From Saussurea involucrata (Eukaryota > Streptophyta > Magnoliopsida > Asterales > Asteraceae): 64,000 bases of DNA. Of the stretch, positions 56,701 through 64,000 are shown one piece after another. The stretch is from the NCBI GenBank assembly GCA_033807775.1, contig CM066312.1:23037696-23101695 (forward strand). The letters are read 5' to 3'. The notes under the pieces were generated by a model. That model ran no database searches. It was not told the origin of the DNA and was given only the letters and a program-made list of their open reading frames with translations. Made by a program: the position numbers and the translations under genes. Position 1 is the first letter of the stretch; every line of letters starts with the position of its first letter.

Positions 56701-56888
56701 TTAAGGTTTTGAAAAACTAAATACAAGAATGGTTTTTAAGATAGAAAAGAAACTAGAACATGTTTGGTTTCTTGATTATAGAATAAGAAGTTGGTTAGAA
56801 AATGAGTAATATACCATAATAGTTTAAATGCATTAAGATTTGCAAAGAAACTGTTAGTGCGTTTTCTTGGTGTTCTAGGGCGAAACTT
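56701..56888. other. Spacer, no gene seen
   Basis: AT-rich, no ORF. Its end (CTAGGGCGAAACTT) faintly resembles the internal end of chromovirus elements before the LTR. Confidence 0.5.
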
Positions 56889-57361
56889 TGTAACACCTCA
56901 AAATTCCGTAATTTTGTACGTTTATTTTGGAGGAACGTTTAGAAATTGGAAAATGTTATTTTAAGTGGTGTTATAATTTGTAATTGAAGTGCAAAAGGGT
57001 AATTGACCAAAGTGTTAAGTGATTCGTGAATTTATGAAACCTTGGGTGTTACTTTTGCCAAATAAGTATAGTCTTGTATATATATGCTGAAGTCGGTTGA
57101 ATTTGAGAAAATATCTCAAATTGATTATCAGAAGAGTCGGTTCAAAGAAGGGCATGAAGAAAGAACTGGGTTTTCGTTTTCTTACGGTAAGGAATTCAAG
57201 TAATTCTTGGTTGAAACTTTTGAGGATCGATAATCATAGTTCAATTCGTTTTCTCCAGACTAAATCAGTGATTGGATTAAAGTGTGGAAGTTTGTCTGGC
57301 ATGGATGTTGACTTGTTTGATGCTACCCCTGCTAAAAAATGGAATATTAGAGATGCAAGAG
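56889..57361 (+). repeat. Start of another gypsy LTR (F), truncated
   Basis: TGTAACACCTCAAAATTCCG is the typical start of a chromovirus LTR and resembles the start of the D LTR. A possible TATATATA box is at about 57076. Where it ends is unclear; element G sequence begins somewhere in 57360-57480. The 89-codon frame at 57097 is not supported as a gene. Confidence 0.55.
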
Positions 57362-58481
57362 AGTAATATCAAACAAGTGTGTATATTGAGAGAGTATTAT
57401 CAGCAATATCAGTCAGAAATAAACCAAGACGCAAGTATACATCTCAGTCTATTATCGTCTTCTAACAAGTAATAATGGTACAAAAATACCGAATATCGAT
57501 CCCACAGGGAAGCGTGGAGGAGTTTCTCTTTAAAGGTCCAATTATTTAAAAGCAGGTTTCAGATGGCGAATGCGAAGGTAATCTTTGTTTGAGGTTGGTG
57601 ATTAACAACTAATTGAGGAATTAACAATTATAAGAGGAAAGCACGGGGTATAAAGGTCCAGTGGGATTAGCTTAATAATTAGATATCGAGATGAGACAGT
57701 ATTCTTCAGTTATCTCAAGTGTCGAATATTTCATGATACAACGTACCAGTTGTCAGTTGGTCAATTGTGATCCACCACAAAATATAACATTTGATTTAAA
57801 TAACGTCAGACAATCATACCATACGATACACCTTTTTATCTTTTTATTAGTCTTGGTCCCAATTTCTCTTTATACCCCGAACTAAGGCGATTAGCCCATC
57901 ATCATTCAGATTCCAATTATAAAAGATTTACAAGACTTAAAACAAATAATGGAAATGGACAATACGTTACTTAAATGGAACTTACTTGAGTGGAACGTCG
58001 TGATTTGTTGCACAAGTATCTAAGCTTTGAGAAAAGTTACTATGTCATTTAGGGAAATAGTTGGAAAGCATTTAAGATTAATAACTACAAAGTTGATGAG
58101 AGAGTTAAGCATTGGTTTTAAAACTAAAGTTGCGAAAGTGAGATTATTAAACTATGAGGAAAATCTTGTTTTAAATGTAAATTAAAAACGAAGAGTTCTT
58201 GATGATGTTTGTTAACGGACTAATTATAGAGACTAAAATTAACGTGCTTTCGAGATGAGAGAAAAGATGGGACTTTTGTGAAATCACTTACCAAACCGTG
58301 ATCCAATTTTACTTGGGAATCCAAAGTGATTAATTCAGACTTCCGGCTTATATTGCAAGTGATATTACGCGAGAACCAAGTTTTATCAAAAGTAGAGAAT
58401 GAGAGTAAGGAAAGAGAATCGTAAGTTGTTTGCGAGATTAATTAAAAACGTGACTTTTGAAAAACAATTAAAGTTAACTAA

Positions 58482-58635
58482 GATGAGTTTAAGAGTTTAA
58501 GAGTTAGGAAAACGAGTTTAAGAGATTAAGAGTTGTGAAAGCTAAATTAAGAGTTTAAGAGTTAGGAAAACGAGTTTAAGAGATTAAGAGTTACGAAAAC
58601 GAGTTTAAGAGTTTTTAGGGAAACGAGTTTTTAAC
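58482..58635. repeat. Tandem repeat of about 30 bp
   Basis: About five units of the type GAGTTTAAGAGATTAAGAG followed by TT(A/G)(G/C)GAAAAC, with a few base changes between copies. Non-coding, within the G LTR-like region. Confidence 0.8.
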
Positions 58636-58845
58636 ACTAAAGTTTAAGTAACATTAACATGAAATTAAGATTAAGATTAAAGTTGCAAACCAAGTCGTTA
58701 AGTCAAAAAAGTCGAGAGTTTTGGATCAAACTAGGGGTGTTCGGCATTGATACATCATAAACGAGCCATGATGCCTAGGTAACAAGGAAATTCCAAGTAC
58801 CAAGCACACCTTAAACACTAACTAAACACTTCTATTTATAGTAAT

Positions 58846-59140
58846 TGTGTGAGTCCATGATCTTCAACACTTCAAGTGATAGCAACAAGATATGGAAGGA
58901 GAGAACAATTTATTTATTGAAAAGTAAACTAATCTAGAGAGAAAACACAAGTTTGTTGAAAGCTACAATGTGAATTATGAATTGTTACTTACAACTCTAC
59001 AATACAAGATCTATTTATACTCCCCTTCCCTTGTTACAACAAGTAAGCCCAAGCCCATTTACATGTCTAAGCCCATTAGGCCCAAATCTATTACTTTACA
59101 AAACTTTCTAATTAATTAGGACAACTTAAATGTCCTAACA
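58846..59140 (-). repeat. LTR of a small Copia-like element (I), minus strand
   Basis: Minus strand: TGTTAGGACATTTAAG...GGACTCACACA, 295 bp, with TATAAATAG near 59015 and clear similarity to the LTR at 35387-35650 (GTCCT, AGAAAGTTTTGTAAAG, CTCTCTAG and GAAGATCATGGAC blocks). On its right is a polypurine tract, so it is a 3' LTR. I did not find the matching 5' LTR or a duplicate of the flanking GTAAT (58841-58845). Confidence 0.8.
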
Positions 59141-59265
59141 TTCTCCCCCTAAAGTTTTGGAAAGAAAATCATCTTCAAGTCTTTGACTCCTCTCCCCCTT
59201 GATTTTCTTGACAAACTTTAGTGGTGTATTCTTCAATTGTAGGCTCGGCTCCCCCTTGAAAGTTA
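59141..59265 (-). promoter_or_regulatory. Three AAGGGGGAG-type polypurine tracts of element I
   Basis: Minus strand: CTTTAGGGGGAGAA directly before the LTR (59141-59154), and two further TCAAGGGGGAG copies at about 59190-59200 and 59250-59262. The one next to the LTR is the normal plus-strand primer; the others may be extra tracts. The rest, up to 60326, is non-coding and shows no gene. Confidence 0.7.
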
Positions 59266-60326
59266 CTCTTATTCATGATATTTTAAACTTTGAAAAATCG
59301 GATCCAATGTACTCCATAACCCCGACTAAATGCACTAAAATCTTCTTCAAAGTGTATGCATTTAGTGTAAAACAGAGAATTCGTCGTTGGACCACGAGTT
59401 GAGTAAGAATTCGGCTTAAAAGCTTGGTCCGAATTTGCTCGAAGAAGGAATGATAAAAACACGCGCTACTCGGTAGGGATTTCGAGGAATCGTACACAAA
59501 TCGATGTCGTGGTGATGGATTTGTGACAAACGAGATGTAGGAGTGCTGCCACACGAGTTCCATTTAGCAAAATCCACGAAATTTGACGAAACTAACAGAA
59601 ATTGGTCCAAAAATGTTAGAAATCTAACTGTCCACTAACGGAATCCGTTAAGTTTACTATTCACCATCTTCCAAAAAACCAACTTCACGATCTGCACATT
59701 TCACTTTCAATTTTCTTTCAACTTTCACGATCAAAATAGCTTCCAAATCATTTCCTAGCCTTCATTGAACATCCAGAAATGTAGCTCATGAACAAAACCT
59801 GATCATGCAACGAGAAACACATGTCGCCGGCGAGTAACAAACTTTTCTGATGATCTAACAACTTTTTCCGGCAACAGTTTCCAACAACCAAAAAAAATCT
59901 CGAATTCTTGCTGGAATTCGCACCAAACTGGTGCTAAATGATCTAAACATCAAATCGAGCAAATCTGCAGCGAAATAACATCAAAACTCCGACGAAAACT
60001 TGAATTCCGGCCAAAACCGTTTTTCCGGCGAGGTTTCCAACAACTCAAAAATATTCGATTTCATGCTAGAAATTTCACGCCAAATGATTTCTGGATGACT
60101 AAAGAATCATAACGAATAGCTCTGAAGAGGTTTAATAGAAATAACGTTTTGCTAAATGAACCAAAACTTCGGCCCATGTGGATGTTCATCTTCGGCGCAT
60201 AAAAGAAGCAAACATATTTGGCCCATGTATAATACAAAACAAACGGCCCAACCGAGATTTAAGCCCATCCGAAAGTTTAGACCTTCGGCCCAAAAGACGA
60301 TTACAACATCGATCCATGTTTGATTG

Positions 60327-60845
60327 TGTTAGGATCCAAGCGCTTACCACTACGCCAAAATCAATTGCTGGTGGAGAAGGCGCAACTTATTTCCATATAG
60401 CGTAGCAGCCAGCGCCACGTTTCGATTTAGGAAGATGCTGGTCACTGACCCAACAATCCTCCCCCCAGCATCTGCCAGCACTAACGAGATCTTCGCTAGA
60501 AGTCAATGGCTGCACAGCATGCCTTTGGCATTTTAAATGCACTTCATGGGATTCGAACCCGTGACCTGCTCTGATACCAATTGTTAAACCAAGATCTATC
60601 AAGATTAGAGAAAGAATCTAGAGAGAGAGTAGAGAGAGAAAGTAGATCTTGTAGAATTAGCTCTCAAAGATACAAAGATATGAATTATGCTCTAAAGTGT
60701 TATCTCAAGTGTTACAAGATTACTCTAACCACATGCTTATATACCTAAGACAAACAAGGCATTAAGCTAAGATTGACAACTCTAATTATAAGGACTTTGA
60801 CTTTGACTTTCTATATTAAATCTTGAAGACATATTTGTCCTAACA
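60327..60845 (-). mobile_element. 519-bp composite retro-insertion (H) with TSD GATTG
   Basis: Perfect GATTG duplications (60322-60326 and 60846-60850) flank the unit. Minus strand order: an LTR, TGTTAGGACAAAT...GGTTTAACA (60845-60582, 264 bp); a 2-bp spacer; PBS TGGTATCAGAG (60579-60569); a tRNA-type B box GGTTCGAATCC (60559-60549); a GGGGGGAGGAT purine run (60466-60456); and a 129-bp end TGTTGGGTCAG...GGATCCTAACA that contains a tRNA-type A box TGGCGTAGTGG (60357-60347). The last part is not a copy of the LTR. So it is either a chimeric TRIM-like element or an LTR joined to a permuted tRNA-derived SINE. Confidence 0.75.
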
Positions 60846-61208
60846 GATTGCTTAGCGACCCATACAGAAAAATATATCGAGCCCAACGAAGATTGGTTTA
60901 GCAAAAGTTCCAAAACTCGTCACCACAAACGGTCCAAAAAGTCGAAGTCTTCTTTAACGCTCTATGATCCGTCCAACAAGATCCAAAATCGAGACTTTGA
61001 ATGCGACCGTCTTTTCGTACCTATAAAATACATATAAAATATACTTATTTTTGGGCGATGCATTTTCGTAATTAAATACGAAGCGTAACTAATATTTATT
61101 TTTGTTGCATTTAGCTAAGAATGACTATAAATAAAGCGATAAATGCAGGATTTTAGCTCAAAACTAATGTGAAACATGGCTAAAATAGGGTTAATAAAAT
61201 AACCCTAT

Positions 61209-62149
61209 TACAACCACGAATTCGAACTGTTGCTTGTCCTCAAGCAACTTTATTAAGAAAAATTAAAATTTGAGCTATTTTATTTGTTTTAAATTTGTCG
61301 CAATTTCCCAATCTCTCAACATGTGTCTCAATCATCCTTTGATTCCTGTCATTTACATGACATGAATCGATAGCACTTTGTAAAATGACATCTCTCAACT
61401 TACTCACAAAAAAATGTCAATCCATAGGCTAGCCGCAAAATTCCTGTTTAATTAAAATCATAATGCAACCGATATCGGGGGTGAGTGTTTGCCTTTTTTG
61501 TTTTGGTAAAAATGGTGATTTCTACCAATTTTTCAAAAAAATTCAAATTTGGCACAATTTTCTGCCTTTTCTTTTTGGTGATTTTGAGATGAGACACATT
61601 GGTCCCTTCGGTGTCTTTGACACTTTCTTGATGTGAGGAAAAACAAATGCGAAGCTTTGCTTCTTTTTGCATTGTTAAATCCTCTTTTTGTTTTGTGGGT
61701 GCGTCGCATTTTGCGAAGGGGTGTGCACTTTAAAATGATATGGTTTCGAATTTTTATAAGAGTTACCATATCATTTCCGCTCCCTAAAATTTAGAAGGGT
61801 TCAATGTCCTAATTGGACAACCATTGATCAAAGCGAAAAAATTGGCTTTTTATCGTGTTTGGTGTGGTTACAAAAATGATTTTAACAAAAAAAATTGAAA
61901 CAAAAAATTCGGGGGCTAGTTCTAGTGACATGAAATGTGCAGGTGAGAAAACTTTCCCATTTACGCGGGCTATCAACCAAGCATGCAAATATCAATCCTC
62001 AAAACATGAAATTAACACACGATAAAGTCAAGTAAAAATTACTCGAAATTTGACAATCCAAAATCCCAAATGTAAGCGGTGAAATTAAAGTGCAGTTTAT
62101 TAAAGTGCGCAAAAATTAAAATGGATAGAGTCTTGAAATTGAACCTGTC
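61209..62149 (-). other. Non-coding 3' region of element G
   Basis: No convincing gene. It lies between the minus-strand ORF stop and the LTR-like region, and ends (minus strand) with TTGCTTGAGGACAAGCAA, a phrase common downstream of gag-pol in Athila/Tat-like elements, containing the inverted repeat GTTGCTT/AAGCAAC. Confidence 0.5.
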
Positions 62150-64000
62150 CTAATCATGATGAGTAGGAGTATGCTCAACGGGTTCCCATAATAGATGGAT
62201 GGGAAACGGTAGTAACGTCCTCGCGATCTCCGGGTGTTTTTTCATCAAAATCCCTCTCGTTACGTCGTCCTTTGCCTTCTCAAACTTTAGCCAACGTACT
62301 ATCATGCAATCTATCCTCTTTAATCTCGCCTCAATCTCATTGTTCCTCTCGCTCCTCTCACTTTCCTGCTGGTCGAGTTTTTTGGAAATCAACACTTGGT
62401 GTTCCTTAAGTGTTGTTCGCATCTCAATCTTAAGTGACTGAAACTTTGCTTCCAAAGAAGTAATTCCATCACTATCAGATATGTCCGAATCCGAATGCAC
62501 ACACGTATTGTTACGCATCAATCTATCCACATTTTGTCTTTCCATAACCAAATTTTCTTTTGAAAAAGTATCGGTGGATAGGATGGTAACATTTGCTTTT
62601 TTCATAAGTGCATGGATAATGGACGGATGACCCATTCGAGCGTTGCACCGGTCGACACCTCCACGTATATTATTGGAGATTAGACGGCCAACATCGAATC
62701 GGTGTCCCTTAAGGATGCAATACAAAATTAAAATACTAACCATGCAAAGACTAGTATCGTGAGTTGTTGGAGCGAGACTATGTCTTAAAAAGAAAAACCA
62801 GACATTTGCTTCCGGTTTTAAACAATGCGTGCGAATAATATGTGAATTTCCTGTAAATCCCCATTTGGATCCCTTATGGGCTATTGTTTCTAAAATGTCA
62901 TCTAGATCCTCATTGGTTAGATTTTTGATCAATCGTTCCATCTCGGAATGTTTAGACGGGACAATACCCAAAAGGTTATTAATGGTCGTGGCCGCAAAAT
63001 CAACCTCGGTTTTCCTAACAAGGATTTTTACGCCATCCGTGACGGACATTTCGCTATAAAAATCCCTCACCCAGTCAATATTATATTGCCTTGGTGGTTC
63101 ACAACAAATTTCCCAACCCAACTTTGTGATCAAATAACCAATGTGCGGGTGTGCAAGTAATGTATTAACATGAAATCCACGTGGTGCATGGCATATTTTA
63201 CGTGCTAAAGTTGGAAATTTAAGCATAGCTTCATGACATGAAAATAAATCGTAACGAGTGATATTTGAGTTTAAAGAGGTACCGACTTTTAGTTTCCCCT
63301 TATCAAGACAACGAACTCCTTGAGAGTTATCTGATTCCTTCTCTTCACCATCTCGACCCGCATCTTCTTCCGACACAACGAACTCACCATCTTCGATTTC
63401 AACCCAAACCTTTCTTTTCTTGATCAGTTGCATGCTACTTTCCCCAGTGGGTTTTATCCTTCTAGTGTATTTATGAATGGGTGTTACTGGGTCAGTATCA
63501 GATGCGTTTTTAGGAGAGATTGGAGTGGGTTTTACGAGTGTAGGGCTTGCAACAGGTGGTTCAATAGTCAGCAAGGGATTTGTGTGGCGATGGTTCGTGG
63601 GCAAAACAGTGGGCCACGGGTCTAGGGTTGTTGACTATTGCTGCTCTAATCGGGTCAAATGGGTGAAAAGCTGGTGGGTGATTTGGAAGTGGGTTTCCAT
63701 GAGAGTTCAACACAACCGCATTTGAAATCGGCTGACGAGGTCCCGGATTTTGCATGTATCCAGGAGCAAATCGAGCATGTTTGAAACCCGGTGGTGGTCG
63801 GATATCTGGTCGATAGAACATTGGTCGCGGGCCATAGTTCATCAGGAACTTATTGGTGGCCAAATAGGTGGGATCGTACCCTCCAGATGGTACTCCGGTC
63901 ACGTAGGTCGGTCGTGGGTTTAACTCAGAAAAACTTGATTTCTGGTCCACGTATTCCTGGAAGAAGGGGTTCGAATATACCTTTCGAGTGCGGGGTTGCG
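62150..64000 (-). pseudogene. Minus-strand ORF of element G, plant-transposon-type domain, runs off the window
   Basis: The frame is open from the window edge to about 63561 (Pro-rich, for example RPDIRPPPGFKHARFAPG and FHPFDPIRAAIV). It then meets a stop, while a second frame overlapping it (from 63604) continues 484 codons to 62150, so there is one frameshift or a programmed overlap near 63600. The second part has a basic/acidic linker, then a domain with LGWEICCEPPRQYNIDWVRD, FAATTINNLLGI and WGFTGNSHIIRTHCLKPEA, which I recognise as the domain usually annotated as a putative plant transposon protein, and ends in a coiled-coil-like stretch. No protease or RT is visible in the window. The function is unknown. 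Confidence 0.7.

Larger units (their letters stand above)
57480..61208 (-). repeat. Probable LTR of a minus-strand Athila/Tat-like element (G), with nested insertions
   Basis: On the minus strand the region may start near 61208 with TGTAATAGGG, just after a TTGCTTGAGGACAAGCAA block (61233-61250). It has a TATA-type CTATAAATAG at 58832-58842 and near its end carries TTCCCTGTGGGATCGATA (about 57508-57525), a phrase I know from the LTR ends of Athila/Tat gypsy elements. It holds no gene but contains the two small LTR insertions at 58846-59140 and 60327-60845 and a repeat array at 58482-58635. Limits are approximate and the family name is inference. Confidence 0.45.

Noticed and set aside
57097..57366. 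89-codon ORF
   Set aside because: It lies in the leader-like part of a gypsy LTR, has no domain and no start context of note.
60347..60559. Functional tRNA gene or intact SINE from the A- and B-box matches
   Set aside because: The B box comes before the A box on the same strand and no cloverleaf can be drawn between them, so it is tRNA-derived sequence, not a tRNA gene.
61448..61769. Two minus-strand ORFs of 74 and 78 codons
   Set aside because: They overlap in different frames in AT-rich non-coding DNA between the G ORF and its LTR; composition is basic and low-complexity.

Overview
This window is plant nuclear DNA, almost certainly from a eudicot. It is a pile of nested LTR retrotransposons, with no intact host gene and no bacterial-type features. 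The style of the Copia gag/pol proteins and their long 3' extra reading frame resembles elements I associate with the daisy family (lettuce and relatives). That attribution is from memory and inference, not from a search.

Left part (1-15250). The window opens inside the pol gene of a chromodomain Ty3/gypsy element (1-2046), followed by its polypurine tract and 3' LTR (2085-3777). This LTR sits in another gypsy LTR (E, 3778-5187 plus 9234-10681), which is split by a 4,046-bp non-autonomous Helitron (5188-9233). The Helitron carries an exon that looks like plastid/mitochondrial NAD(P)H dehydrogenase NDC1, and an internal inverted-repeat transposon. Next come a minus-strand, decayed Copia 3' module (10682-12345) and a decayed chromovirus pol (D, 12346-14706) with the start of its 3' LTR (14749-15250).

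Central part (15251-54313). One Copia element (A; TSD TCTCA) has been opened by four later insertions, each with a 5-bp target-site duplication: a minus-strand gypsy solo LTR (17430-19057, TGATG), a second element of A's own family (B, 20750-33701, CTCAT), an LTR+PBS fragment (35374-35650, CTAAA), and a third Copia element (C, 36713-48124, CAAAC). Removing them leaves A at about 12.8 kb, close to B's 12.95 kb. LTR differences counted by eye (A about 36/950, B about 28/950, C 3/261) agree with the nesting order. A and B carry a dead but nearly collinear gag-pol and, downstream, a large 3' module with its own TATA box, a 5'-UTR intron and at least one frame-preserving coding intron. C has the same layout, but its reverse transcriptase and RNase H are deleted although its LTRs, PBS and PPT are good.

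Right part (54314-64000). The D LTR resumes, carries a 1.1-kb inverted-repeat DNA element with a 10-bp duplication (55380-56475) and ends at 56700. Another gypsy LTR starts at 56889. The rest is mostly a minus-strand, probably Athila/Tat-like element (G): a long LTR-like region holding two small TGTTAGG-type LTR insertions (58846-59140 and 60327-60845), then a minus-strand ORF with a plant-transposon-type domain running off the window at 64000.

The most unusual points are the intron-bearing, separately promoted 3' module of elements A and B; two small insertions with proper TSDs but only one recognisable LTR; the RT-less but young element C; and the Helitron with a captured exon. Divergence values were counted by eye and all family names rest on motif recognition.
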